A stretch of DNA of 64,000 bases from positions 1-64,000 of the forward strand of contig CAYVMD010000007.1 in NCBI GenBank assembly GCA_964452465.1, written 5' to 3'. Below are positions 1 to 8,173 of this stretch, piece by piece; within the stretch, counting starts at the first letter, position 1; each line of letters begins with the position of its first letter. The translations under genes were made by a program, and so were the position numbers. The notes below the pieces were generated by a model. That model made no database searches. It was given only the letters and a program-made list of their open reading frames with translations, and was not told the origin of the DNA. The DNA is from CAYVMD01 sp964452465 (lineage in GTDB: Bacteria; Armatimonadota; JACIXR01).

Positions 1-383
1 ATCCTCTGCCATACTTCCTCCTCGTTTCCATCGAGGTATAAGAAAATGTCCTTGAAAGATTCCCTATAAGAAGGGGTGGATAGGGGGCTTAACCTGACCG
101 CCTTCCCTTCCTTCGTTATCCTCTTGATCTCGTCCCAGCGCAATGTTTGGGATATAAAAAACCCTTTCTTCTCCACACCTTCGGGAGAAAGGGAGAAACG
201 AAGTGGGAAAAGGAGATCTCGCAGGGAGAAGGTGAGTAGAAAGAGCGCCAAAATGGCAAGGCTAATTCCCCCAAGGTAGAAGCCAAGGAGGCTCGCGAAA
301 GCGAAGGCAGGGAAAAGAACAAGGCTTTTTCTTCCTTCGCCCCGCAGAAAACAAACCTTCCAGGTGTAGGTTGTCTTCCTCAT
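1..383 (-). CDS. Membrane protein with PH-like domain, C-terminus cut off by window edge
   Basis: An open frame reads leftward from an ATG at 383 and runs off the left edge with no stop in 127 codons. The N-terminus (MRKTTYTWKV) is followed by two close hydrophobic stretches at about residues 20-40 and 42-55, then a soluble part containing ISQTLRWDEIKRI. Two short membrane spans followed by a beta-rich domain with a W-D-E-I/K-R motif is the layout of bacterial PH-domain (bPH/YdbT-like) membrane proteins. That family assignment is inference from layout only. It is divergent from the gene at 725 and has no strong Shine-Dalgarno. The function is unknown. Confidence 0.6.
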   Translation of the reverse strand, partial: MRKTTYTWKVCFLRGEGRKSLVLFPAFAFASLLGFYLGGISLAILALFLLTFSLRDLLFPLRFSLSPEGVEKKGFFISQTLRWDEIKRITKEGKAVRLSPLSTPSYRESFKDIFLYLDGNEEEVWQR

Positions 384-523
384 CTCGCTTTAAATATTAT
401 TAAAGACCTTTTCTTTCAGTCAACATTTATCCCAAGGAGAAAGGAAGGGCGTCCCGAAGCAATTGAATATATCAAAGTTGAGGTGGTGGTCCCAGAAGGA
501 CAAGGGTTGAAAATGTGGGGTCT

Positions 524-545
524 CCCTCCCCGTTGACGGGGAGGG
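524..545. repeat. REP-like palindrome followed by G-rich tail
   Basis: Perfect inverted repeat: arm CCCTCCCCGT (524-533), two-base loop, arm ACGGGGAGGG (536-545). It is followed directly by TTGGGGTGGGG. Very similar C/G palindromes with this tail occur as dispersed intergenic repeats in many unrelated bacterial genomes (from memory). Only one copy is seen in this window. Confidence 0.6.
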
Positions 546-685
546 TTGGGGTGGGGAGGAATGGGGTATAATGCATTTGGAAAAACCACATAAAGATTAG
601 GGCATGACCCACCTTTCAAATGTTTCATAGAGAAGTGGGCTAAAGATAAACATGAGTCTAATATGTTATGGAATTCTACATTCCA

Positions 686-714
686 TTGACCAAGGAAGGT
701 AAAAGTGTTAAGAT
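686..714 (+). promoter_or_regulatory. Sigma-70 promoter, leaderless start of the gene at 725
   Basis: TTGACC (686-691), 17-base spacer, TAAGAT (709-714). The -10 box ends 10 bases before the ATG at 725, so the transcript would begin a few bases before the start codon. No Shine-Dalgarno precedes that ATG. Confidence 0.65.
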
Positions 715-724
715 TTAAAGCGAA

Positions 725-1552
725 ATGAAGAATCCCTACATTTGTTATTTGGCGAGGATAGAAAGCATAAAGCAGGAAACGCCTGATATCAAAACCTTTA
801 AGGTGACCTTTCTTGAGGAAGCGATGGGGGAAAATTTCGAGCATAAACCCGGGCAATTTGCCATGGTCTCCGTTCTTGGAGTTGGGGAGGCACCCTTCTG
901 TCTCACTTCCTCTCCGCTCCGGAAGGGATTCTTGGAGTTCAGCATCAAAAAGATGGGAATGGTAACCACCGCCCTCCATGAGATGACGGAAGGAAGCATC
1001 ATCGGAGTGAGGGGTCCTTTGGGGAACTATTTCCCCTATGAGGAGATGGAGGGAAAGGATATAGTTTTCATTGGAGGAGGAATTGGATTGGCGCCACTTC
1101 GTTCCTTAATCCAATTCTGCCTCGATAGGAGGGATAAGTACGGGGAATTGACGATAATCTACGGGGCGCGAAGCCCGGAGGACCTTTGCTTCAAGGAGGA
1201 ATTGGCGGAGTGGGGGAAGGCGGAAAGGACCAAGGTCTACCTAACCGTGGATAGAGGGGATGAAAATTGGCAGGGGCATGTGGGTTTCGTGCCTCCCTAT
1301 GTTATGGAGATCGCTCCCTCACCCCAAAATGCTTACGCGGTCACCTGCGGACCCCCCATAATGATAAAATACACGATAGATAACCTCCTTCAATTGGGTT
1401 TCCCTCCCGAGAGGATCATCACCACATTGGAGATGAGGATGAAATGTGGGATAGGGAAGTGTGGACGGTGTAATGTGGGTTCTAAATATGTTTGTTTAGA
1501 TGGACCGGTTTTCTCCTACGCCCAATTGAGGGAGCTACCTCCCGAATATTAA
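725..1552 (+). CDS. FAD/NAD(P)H and 2Fe-2S electron-transfer subunit (hydrogenase gamma / AsrB-like)
   Basis: 275-residue ferredoxin-reductase-type protein. The N-terminal FAD barrel contains HKPGQF and the flavin-site segment APFCLTSSP, where related enzymes have RxYS. The NAD(P) domain has GGGIGLAPLRSL near 119-130. The C-terminus carries four cysteines in CGIGKCGRC...VC that would bind a 2Fe-2S cluster. This matches the gamma subunit of sulfhydrogenases, AsrB and PyrK-type proteins, which pass electrons from NAD(P)H to a partner. No partner catalytic subunit is encoded nearby: the next gene, 13 bases on, is a polyprenyl synthase. The exact electron acceptor cannot be inferred. It is first in an operon and has a leaderless-type promoter. 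Confidence 0.8.
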   Translation: MKNPYICYLARIESIKQETPDIKTFKVTFLEEAMGENFEHKPGQFAMVSVLGVGEAPFCLTSSPLRKGFLEFSIKKMGMVTTALHEMTEGSIIGVRGPLGNYFPYEEMEGKDIVFIGGGIGLAPLRSLIQFCLDRRDKYGELTIIYGARSPEDLCFKEELAEWGKAERTKVYLTVDRGDENWQGHVGFVPPYVMEIAPSPQNAYAVTCGPPIMIKYTIDNLLQLGFPPERIITTLEMRMKCGIGKCGRCNVGSKYVCLDGPVFSYAQLRELPPEY

Positions 1553-1565
1553 CCGAGGGGAAATA

Positions 1566-2537
1566 ATGAAAATAACCGAGATAGAGAGCGAGAAGATTTA
1601 TGCTCCAGTAAAGGAGGACATGGAAAGGGTGGAGCAGATTCTGCGGGAGGAATTGGAGGGAGAGATGGAGGAGTTAAGCATCCCTGCACGCTCCATATTG
1701 TTCGCCCAGGCGAAGAGACTGAGACCAGCCCTTCTCCTCAACATTTGTAAGATGTTGGGTCGGGTGAGGAAAGAGGCATATTACATAGCAGCGGTGGCGG
1801 AATTGATCCACACCGCTTCTCTGATACACGACGACATAGTGGACGAAGCGGATAAAAGGAGGGGGCAACCCTCGGTGAATGCGAAATGGGGGGATAAAAA
1901 GGCGGTTTTGGTAGGTGATTTTCTGGTGGCGAGGGCAGGCAGATTGGCGCTCAAGTATGGGGACAAAAGGATCCTATCCTTGCTGGCGGATACAGTGGAG
2001 AGGATGAGCAAGGGTGAGACGCTGGAGGTTTCCTTGAGGGGGAAAGGGACAATGAGGGAAAAGGATTATCTGAGGATAATCGATTTGAAGACCGCCTCCC
2101 TCTTCAGTGCCTGCGCCCGTGCGGGCGCTATTCTCGGGAGAGCCACCCCCCTGCAGGAGAAGCACCTTGCCTACTTCGGCAGATATATAGGATTAGCCTT
2201 TCAAATAACGGACGATCTCTTGAATATAATAGGGGAGGAGAAGGTGCTCGGGAAACCCACCTCCTCGGACATAGAAAGAGGAAACCTCACCCTCCCCCTT
2301 CTTGCGCTCTTAGGGGATGAAAAAGGGGAGAGGGTAAGGGAAGTATTGAGGCACTACTGGGGAGATCCTCAGCGGATAAGGGAGGTATTGGAGAAGAACG
2401 GAGGCATAAGAAAGGCAAGAAAAAAGGCGGAGGGGTTTGTCAGGCGAGCCAAGAGGTTCCTGGAGATATTCCCTCCCTCACCTTCCAAGGAGGCTTTATT
2501 GACCTTGAGCGATTTCGTTATAATGAGGGAAAGATGA
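1566..2537 (+). CDS. Polyprenyl diphosphate synthase
   Basis: 323-residue trans-isoprenyl diphosphate synthase, the family that adds isopentenyl diphosphate units to an allylic primer to make quinone or carrier tails. The first aspartate-rich motif is DDIVD at 89-93 (in LIHDDIVDEADKRRG). The second motif is reduced to DDLLN at about 216-220. Small residues upstream of the first motif suggest a long-chain product (hepta- to decaprenyl), but chain length is inference. The start follows GAGGGG with good spacing. The stop overlaps the next ATG by four bases (ATGA), which indicates translational coupling to the ABC exporter. Confidence 0.88.
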   Translation: MKITEIESEKIYAPVKEDMERVEQILREELEGEMEELSIPARSILFAQAKRLRPALLLNICKMLGRVRKEAYYIAAVAELIHTASLIHDDIVDEADKRRGQPSVNAKWGDKKAVLVGDFLVARAGRLALKYGDKRILSLLADTVERMSKGETLEVSLRGKGTMREKDYLRIIDLKTASLFSACARAGAILGRATPLQEKHLAYFGRYIGLAFQITDDLLNIIGEEKVLGKPTSSDIERGNLTLPLLALLGDEKGERVREVLRHYWGDPQRIREVLEKNGGIRKARKKAEGFVRRAKRFLEIFPPSPSKEALLTLSDFVIMRER

Positions 2538-4303
2538 AGAGGGGCACCTTAAGAAGGTTTCTCCTATTTCTCCTACCCTATGGGCATTTGATCTCGTCCG
2601 CCGGTCTTCTCCTCCTCATATCCTCCGCTATTTCCCTTGTATTCCCCCTCTTAGTGAGGGAAATGTTCAATAATTTTGTATATATAAAAGATGTTACCCT
2701 TCTGAAGAAGACGGTAGGTTGGGGATTTTTGTTATTGGCGGTTCAAGCAGGGGTTAATTACCTCGCCAATTTGAATTTCGCTTTCCTCGGGGCGCAGGTT
2801 AGCACCAATATGCGCATAAAGTTGTTCGACCATATCCAGAAAACCTCCTTCCGCTTCCTACAGAGGACCCAAACCGGCGATGTGGTCTCCCGCCTTATGA
2901 ACGATGTGGGAAGGGTGCAAACCCTCCTCACCAGCGAGATAGGAAACCTGATCCAAGAGCCCATCCTAGTCTTAGGGGCTTTTGTAATGATGTTCCGGAT
3001 AAACCCCACCTTATCCCTGTTTCTCGTCCTCTTCCTCCTCCTTGTCGTTATGGTAGCCAAACCCTTGGGCGAGATAGTCAAGGCTAAATCTCGCCTCGTG
3101 CAGGAGAGGCTGGGAGAGATGACATCGCTCGTGCAGGATGTATTGAGCGGGATTTTCATTGTTAAGTCCTTCCTCCTGGAAGGTTATACGCTGGGAAAAC
3201 TAAAGGAGGTAAGCGGGGAATTCATCAGGAGCACCTTAGTAAGCGCTAAATATCGTTCCCTTATGGCTTCCCTCATCCAATTCGTAGCCTTGGTGCCCTT
3301 CTTCGGCATCTTGGGATATAGCGGGTATTTGGTGATGAAAGGCGCCATTACCCAGGGGGATCTGGTAGCCTTCATGTGGTATATGCTTCTCCTGGTCATC
3401 CCCTTGGGGATTTTGTCCAACGCCTGGGCAAACTTCCAATCCGCCTTGGGAGCCTGCGAGAGGATCTTCCAAGCACTCGACGAACCCCAGGAAAAGGAAA
3501 GGGAAAAAGGGCTAAAGGAACTGAGAACGGTGCGAGGGCATATAATATTCGACAAGGTTTCCTTCTCCTACGAAGGCGGGGTGGAGGCTCTAAAGGATGT
3601 CAGTTTCGAGATAAAGGCAGGGGAGAAGGTAGCGATAGTGGGGCATACGGGAGCAGGCAAATCCACCCTCGTTGCCTTGCTCCTTCGCTTCTACGAGCCC
3701 ACGGAGGGAAAGATATACATAGACGGGCAGGATATAACAACCATTAAGCCCTCTTCCCTTCGCAAATTCATAGCGGTGGTCCCCCAGGAAACGATACTTT
3801 TCAGCGGAACGGTGAGGGAGAATATCGCCGTGGGTAAGCTCCACGCGAGGGAGGAAGAGATAATTCAAGCAGCAAAGATGGCGGAGGCACACGATTTCAT
3901 ATCCAAACTCCCTCAGGGATATGAGACCCCCTTAGGGGAAAGGGGTTCCCATCTTTCGGGTGGGGAAAGGCAAAGGATCGCCCTAGCGAGGGCTTTCCTG
4001 AGGGATGCTCCCATTTTAATCCTGGATGAGGCAACCTCTGCCCTGGATGCGGAGACGGAAACGAAGCTCCAAATGGCCATGAAAAGGCTTTTCCAGGGCA
4101 AGACAGTCATAATAATAGCCCATAGGCTTTCCACAGTAAGGCTAGCAGACAAGATCATCGTCCTGGAGAATGGCAGGGTGGTCGAATGTGGTTCCCACGA
4201 GGAGCTACTCCGCTCCAACAAGCTCTACGCTAAGTTCTATGTCTTTCAATTACAAGGCGAGATGGAAGGAAAGGAGGTGAGGACCGATGTCGGTCACGAT
4301 TAG
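2534..4303 (+). CDS. ABC exporter, fused permease-ATPase (MsbA-like)
   Basis: 589 residues, the usual length for a half-size ABC exporter that works as a homodimer in the inner membrane. About six membrane spans fill residues 1-310, including the coupling region QRTQTGDVVSRLMNDV. The nucleotide-binding domain follows from about 340: Walker A GHTGAGKST near 372, signature LSGGERQR, Walker B ILILDEATSALD and the switch histidine in IIAHRLST. The family includes lipid A flippases and peptide or drug exporters. Its place after a polyprenyl synthase hints at lipid-linked cargo, but substrate is not determinable. It ends in TAG inside the next gene's start region. Confidence 0.9.
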   Translation: MKRGTLRRFLLFLLPYGHLISSAGLLLLISSAISLVFPLLVREMFNNFVYIKDVTLLKKTVGWGFLLLAVQAGVNYLANLNFAFLGAQVSTNMRIKLFDHIQKTSFRFLQRTQTGDVVSRLMNDVGRVQTLLTSEIGNLIQEPILVLGAFVMMFRINPTLSLFLVLFLLLVVMVAKPLGEIVKAKSRLVQERLGEMTSLVQDVLSGIFIVKSFLLEGYTLGKLKEVSGEFIRSTLVSAKYRSLMASLIQFVALVPFFGILGYSGYLVMKGAITQGDLVAFMWYMLLLVIPLGILSNAWANFQSALGACERIFQALDEPQEKEREKGLKELRTVRGHIIFDKVSFSYEGGVEALKDVSFEIKAGEKVAIVGHTGAGKSTLVALLLRFYEPTEGKIYIDGQDITTIKPSSLRKFIAVVPQETILFSGTVRENIAVGKLHAREEEIIQAAKMAEAHDFISKLPQGYETPLGERGSHLSGGERQRIALARAFLRDAPILILDEATSALDAETETKLQMAMKRLFQGKTVIIIAHRLSTVRLADKIIVLENGRVVECGSHEELLRSNKLYAKFYVFQLQGEMEGKEVRTDVGHD

Positions 4304-4571
4304 CGATGTGAAGATAGAGCCTTTCCCCGTGAGAAGAGGCAGTTGGGCAAGAGGCGAATGCAAAGTGACCTCCGACGAGGGCAACATCGTTGAGGTAGTG
4401 GTCATCGACCCCCTTGGAACCAGGCACTGGGCGGAGCGAAGGGGCGAACTCTTCGTTCTCGAGGGAGAGATCCCCTATTCCATCCCCGCGGGAAAATACC
4501 TCCTCTACCTCGTGGCTCGAGATGACAAAGGGGGAGAGGCAAGGACGAATGTGGAGTTGGAGGTGGTTTAA
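4287..4571 (+). CDS. Small all-beta hypothetical protein
   Basis: 94 residues, start ATG preceded by AAGGAGGTGAGG, overlapping the exporter end by 17 bases. No signal peptide or membrane segment. The sequence alternates hydrophobic and polar residues with segments such as GSWARGECKV, VVVIDPLGTRHW and GKYLLYLVARDDKGG. This is typical of a single immunoglobulin-like or FlgD-type beta sandwich, and a pattern-based guess. I do not recognise a named family. The strong ribosome site and the overlap make it a real gene of this operon. Confidence 0.7.
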   Translation: MSVTISDVKIEPFPVRRGSWARGECKVTSDEGNIVEVVVIDPLGTRHWAERRGELFVLEGEIPYSIPAGKYLLYLVARDDKGGEARTNVELEVV

Positions 4572-4584
4572 GGATAGGAGGGAA

Positions 4585-5290
4585 ATGGGAGTTCTTTCGG
4601 GAGGAATTAGAAAAACGAGGATTGAAGTTAGGCAAAAGAGAGGAAAATCTCTTTCGCCTTTACCTGAAGGAATTACAGGAATGGAATAGGAGGTTCAACC
4701 TAACTGCCTACGAAACGGCAGAGGATATAATCGTCTATCACTTTCTTGATTCCCTCCTTCCCCTCCCCTTCTTCCCCTTTAAGGAAGGAGAATTGGTAGA
4801 TATAGGGACGGGGGCGGGCTTTCCGGGCATCCCTTTAAAGATATTGTGTCCCTCCTTTTCTCTATTCTTATTGGAAGCGAGCAAGAAAAGGGGCGATTTC
4901 CTAAAACATCTGATAAAGGTTCTGGGGTTGGAGGGGGTAGAGGTGATAGAAGGAAGGGCGGAAGAGGTGGGAAGACAGGGAGAATATAGGGAGAGGTTTA
5001 GGATAGCGGTGGCAAGGGGAGTTGCTCCCCTCCCCATTCTCCTGGAATATGCTCTACCCCTCATCAGGACAGGAGGGGTGCTAATTGCTTATAAGGGGAG
5101 GAAATTGGAGGAAGAGATAAAAGAATCAGAGAAGGCTCTCACACTTCTGGGGGGAATAACCCCGGAAGTAAAAGAGGAAACATTGCCTACGGGTGAAACA
5201 AGGAAGTTTGCTTTCATCTACAAAGTGAGGGAAACCCCCTCTCGCTATCCACGCAGAACGGGGATACCCTCCAAACGTCCCTTGAGATAA
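4585..5290 (+). CDS. rsmG: 16S rRNA (guanine-527-N7) methyltransferase RsmG, start region frameshifted
   Basis: RsmG uses SAM to methylate G527 of 16S rRNA. The SAM loop VDIGTGAGFPGIPLKI, the N-terminal NRRFNLTAYE...FLDSL and a C-terminal ARGVAPLPILLEYALPL are all present. The only in-frame start is TTG at 4622, which would drop about 12 family-conserved residues. Upstream in the same frame the sequence reads EFFREELEKRGLKL without a start codon. A perfect site (AGGAGGG) and ATG sit at 4585 but one base out of frame. Removing one G from the GGG at 4587-4589 gives M-EFFREELEKRG, a normal RsmG N-terminus. The extra G is either a sequencing error or a real frameshift. It is last in its operon, and its stop lies one base from the converging gene. 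Confidence 0.85.
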
Positions 5291-5291
5291 A

Positions 5292-6161
5292 TCATTTCCT
5301 CTCCCCCAAGAGGAAAATTTCATTTATAGTGGTGAGGGTCTTCGTGGGCTGAGAAGGGAGGACGCTTATTATAGCGTAGTCCTCCCTGAGGGCAAGGAGG
5401 AGAACATATGGCAGGGAGGGCATAGGGTTGGCGTTCTTCAGGATTACGCGCCAATTAGCCTTCGTTAGCTCCCTTTCATAATGCTGGAGGATATCGAGGG
5501 GTGAGACCTTGCTGGAAATCTGGTATTCCTTGAACTGGATCTCTTCCACATTTTCCAAAAGTTTTTGAAGGGTGGGGGGAGATGCTAAAACGCCGGGAGG
5601 AGATCCCGGCAGGGATCTTTCTCCTCCTTCCTTTTTCACCCTTTCCTTGATAGCGGAGGCGGGGATGCGGGCGGTTACGAGGAGTTTAGATTCAGGAAAG
5701 GGGGTAACTGATATTATACCCTCCTGCGATTGCTGAGCGAAGGAGGTAGCAAGGGAGGTCAAGCCCTTCATAGCCACAGCAAGGAGCGCACCTACATCGC
5801 TTACCCCTTCCAACCGCACTACGAGGAGTTGATTGGGTTTTGGGGTCTCCACAAAAGCGATGAGGGATTTGCCCTTGATGTAAACGAGGGGAAAGGTCTC
5901 CTTTGGGGAAGGAGGGGCGAATACGAGATTCCATCCCTCCTTGGGAAGGGTTTGGTTCCAAAAGCGAAGTGCGGAATCCCTATCTCCCTCGAGCAAGACG
6001 ATCTCCAGGCTCTCCAGTTCCTTTCCATATTCGCCCAAGAGGGGTTGAATGAGTAAAGGGGGCACTTTGGTGCTCTCCAATATCTTCATCTCGGAGGGGA
6101 TCTTGAGGTCCAAGGGTAAGGAGAAAATGGCGATAAGGAGGAGGGGGAGAAATCTCCTCAA
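5292..6161 (-). CDS. Exported protein with two similar domains, downstream of anti-sigma factor
   Basis: 289 residues with an N-terminal signal sequence (RRFLPLLLIAIFSLPL). Two stretches look like copies of one domain: about 27-115 (LESLEIVLLEGDRDSALRFW...EGWNLVFA) and about 205-285 (VEEIQFKEYQISSKVSPLDIL...ANWRVILK). Both share the pattern short strand, helix, W-x-V/L-x, then a strand pair. A Gly/Pro-rich segment and a link around 170-200 separate them. No family is recognised. It overlaps the end of the anti-sigma gene by four bases, so it is the third member of a sigma/anti-sigma operon and may sense or respond to the envelope signal. That role is inference. Confidence 0.7.
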   Translation of the reverse strand: MRRFLPLLLIAIFSLPLDLKIPSEMKILESTKVPPLLIQPLLGEYGKELESLEIVLLEGDRDSALRFWNQTLPKEGWNLVFAPPSPKETFPLVYIKGKSLIAFVETPKPNQLLVVRLEGVSDVGALLAVAMKGLTSLATSFAQQSQEGIISVTPFPESKLLVTARIPASAIKERVKKEGGERSLPGSPPGVLASPPTLQKLLENVEEIQFKEYQISSKVSPLDILQHYERELTKANWRVILKNANPMPSLPYVLLLALREDYAIISVLPSQPTKTLTTINEIFLLGERK

Positions 6162-6811
6162 TTTGTGCCACCTCCTTCTAAGGCATTCTGGAGGGTGTGG
6201 AGAGCCTGGGAAAGGTTATCCTCCGCCATTTGGGCGCTCTTCAAAGCCATTTGGAGGCTCGCAAAGACCTTTTCCTCTATTTCCTCCCGAGGCTCGGGCT
6301 GGGGAGCTGTCACCTTTTGCTGGGGAGCGTGAGAGGTTGGGGCGATCTTACGAGGGATCCTCTTGAGAGGAAGGGAGTTCTTGGGAGGAAGGGGCTTTCG
6401 TTTAGGTTGAGAAACAGGCGAAGGTTGAGGAGGAAGAGAGGCAATGGCGGGAGCGGGAGGCATTGCAGGGGTAGGAGTTTCCTGGACGAGGTTCCGAGAG
6501 GTCCAGAGGATAACCAGGAGGACGGCTGTTAGGACGAAGGTAGCGGGAAGCCATATCCACCTTGCTTTCGGATAGAACCTCCTCTCTTCCCTATGTTTGT
6601 ATGCCCTCCTAACCTTCTCCCAGAGCCCAGGGGGAGCGGTGAGGCGGGGAGCACCTCGGAGGAGGATAAAACATCTTTGCCACTGGCGCAGGGAAGCCCT
6701 GCAGGTAGAGCAAAGGGAAAGATGCTCTTCTACTTCCCTTCGCTCCTTCTCGCTTAGCGAGCCCTCCAGATAAAGGGGGATGAGTTTTTCCATCTTATGG
6801 CATGTCCTCAT
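6158..6811 (-). CDS. Zinc-binding anti-sigma factor, single membrane span
   Basis: 217 residues. The N-terminal cytoplasmic domain has a Cys at position 4 and the HLSLCSTC motif (H-x3-C-x2-C) near 30-37, the zinc anti-sigma (ZAS) signature. A membrane span follows at about 85-103 (WIWLPATFVLTAVLLVILW). After that comes a long Pro/Lys-rich periplasmic stretch (110-170) and a helical C-terminus. ZAS proteins hold an ECF sigma factor inactive until an envelope signal releases it. The gene overlaps the sigma gene end by 17 bases, as usual for such pairs. Confidence 0.85.
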   Translation of the reverse strand: MRTCHKMEKLIPLYLEGSLSEKERREVEEHLSLCSTCRASLRQWQRCFILLRGAPRLTAPPGLWEKVRRAYKHREERRFYPKARWIWLPATFVLTAVLLVILWTSRNLVQETPTPAMPPAPAIASLPPQPSPVSQPKRKPLPPKNSLPLKRIPRKIAPTSHAPQQKVTAPQPEPREEIEEKVFASLQMALKSAQMAEDNLSQALHTLQNALEGGGTN

Positions 6812-7373
6812 TTCCTAATTCCTCCATTTTTTCCTTGAACTTCTTCCTTGCTCGGTGGAGGGCAAGTTTTACGCTTCCTACCGAGGTTTTGAGGATCTGC
6901 GCCATCTCCTCATAGGAGAGATCCTCGAAATACCTGAGGACGAGCACCGTCTTGTAAAAGGGGGGCAATTGGTCGAGGATCATCTGCACCTCTTTGGAAA
7001 GCTCCTCCTGCTCCTGTAGGCTCTCGGGAGGGGTATCGTCCCCTATCCTCCCTTCCGCCTCCGGTTCCAAGGGGAGGATAGTTTTCTTTCGCATCTGGCT
7101 CATGCATAGGTTCACTGCTATCCTATAAAGCCAGGTGGAGATATGGCTATCTCCCCGGAACTTCCTCAAGGAAGAGAAGGCGCGCAGGAAGGTCTCCTGG
7201 GTGAGGTCCTCCGCCTCTTCCTTTCTTCCCGTTATCCTATAACAAACATTGAAGATCATGTCCTTACATTCGGTGAAGATAAGCTCCAGTGCCCATTCCT
7301 CGCCTTCCTTGGCTTTGGCGATCACTTCCTGCCAATCTATTTCTCGCACGAGGAGCACCTCATCTTCACCCAA
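6795..7373 (-). CDS. ECF-family RNA polymerase sigma factor
   Basis: 192 residues with the two ECF domains. Region 2 (about 25-95) contains DMIFNVCYRITGRKEEAEDLTQ and FRGDSHISTWLYRIAVN. Region 4 (about 130-180) contains LPPFYKTVLVLRYFEDLSYEEMA and the recognition helix SVGSVKLALHRARKK. It would direct RNA polymerase to a small envelope-stress-type regulon under control of the anti-sigma gene that follows. The first codon is uncertain: TTG at 7373 or GTG at 7358. A TTGACC lies at 7393-7398 (minus strand), but no good -10 box sits at the right distance, and co-transcription with the upstream SIS gene is possible. Confidence 0.88.
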   Translation of the reverse strand: MGEDEVLLVREIDWQEVIAKAKEGEEWALELIFTECKDMIFNVCYRITGRKEEAEDLTQETFLRAFSSLRKFRGDSHISTWLYRIAVNLCMSQMRKKTILPLEPEAEGRIGDDTPPESLQEQEELSKEVQMILDQLPPFYKTVLVLRYFEDLSYEEMAQILKTSVGSVKLALHRARKKFKEKMEELGNEDMP

Positions 7374-7401
7374 AATTTAGACGAAGTTTCAAGGTCAACA
7401 G

Positions 7402-8115
7402 TTACTCCTTTTTCCTCCTCGCCCTCTCCAACCTTTCCTTATAAAGGGCTTCCAACCTCTTGTTGTGCTCGGGACCTTCATCTATATTAGCACTGAGATA
7501 TAGGGGAGGCTCTATCCCCATCTGCCCCAACTTATCCGCTGCCTCCACGGTTATCGCTTGCACTATGGCAGATCCCACAACGCCGGATGTTGCGCCTGCG
7601 GGGACATTCGTTCCCTCCACCTGCATTATCGCATCGCCCAAGACTCCACAATTGTCGATTACCAAATCGACCACCTCGAACAACCTCTTGCCCGAAGAAT
7701 GGCGGGAGGTGACGGAACGGGAATGGTTGAGATTGGTGATGGCTATCGTTTTGAGTCCTTTTTCCTTTGCCGAAAGAGCAACATCTATGGTGAAGGGGTT
7801 CCTTCCCGAATTGGAGATTATAACCACCACGGAATGGGGAGGAAAATCGAACTGGTCCATGATCTCCCTGCCTTTCCCTTCCTCCTGCTCCGGCCCTTCG
7901 GGGAGGGCATCAGCGAGGAATAATCCCCCTGCCCTACCTACCCCTTCCAAAGCGATGAACCTTGCGTGTCCCGAGCCACAGAAATAAACTATCCCGCCCT
8001 TAGCAATGGCATCGGCGATAATCTCGCCCGCTTTCTCTATATTTTCCCCCTGGGTTACCTTCACCTTCTCCAGGAGTTCCTGCACTTTGGTGAGATATTC
8101 GACGCCTTTGGACAT
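7402..8115 (-). CDS. SIS-domain sugar isomerase-like protein (UPF0309 type)
   Basis: 237 residues. The start ATG at 8115 lies six bases after AAAGGAGG; a longer frame reading to 8391 has no such support. A SIS (sugar isomerase) fold is shown by FCGSGHARFIALEGVGRAGG near 40, the phosphosugar loop SNSGRNPFTIDVA near 110, and the helical C-terminus VPAGATSGVVGSAIVQAI. This matches the UPF0309 'sugar isomerase domain-containing' proteins, relatives of GmhA and MurQ. Those act on phosphorylated amino sugars or heptoses, but this subfamily has no proven reaction that I know of. It lies upstream of the sigma factor with a 28-base gap. Confidence 0.8.
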   Translation of the reverse strand: MSKGVEYLTKVQELLEKVKVTQGENIEKAGEIIADAIAKGGIVYFCGSGHARFIALEGVGRAGGLFLADALPEGPEQEEGKGREIMDQFDFPPHSVVVIISNSGRNPFTIDVALSAKEKGLKTIAITNLNHSRSVTSRHSSGKRLFEVVDLVIDNCGVLGDAIMQVEGTNVPAGATSGVVGSAIVQAITVEAADKLGQMGIEPPLYLSANIDEGPEHNKRLEALYKERLERARRKKE

Positions 8116-8173
8116 ACACATCCTCCTTTCTTGATTTCTAAATTCTACCAAAGGCTGAGGAAAAAGAAAAGGA

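Larger units (their letters stand above)
384..724. other. Divergent intergenic region, no gene
   Basis: This 341-base gap separates two divergent genes. It holds a G/C-rich palindromic repeat (524-545), a TATAAT at 567-572 without a convincing -35 box, and the clear promoter at 686-714. Open frames crossing it have no ribosome site and no recognisable protein character, so I see no gene here. Confidence 0.6.

Noticed and set aside
567..572. TATAAT as the main promoter of the operon at 725
   Set aside because: No -35 box at the right spacing, while a TTGACC-17-TAAGAT pair lies much closer to the gene.
416..979. 187-codon leftward frame over the start of the FAD-reductase gene
   Set aside because: It is antisense to a well-supported gene, crosses a palindromic repeat and has no family-like sequence.
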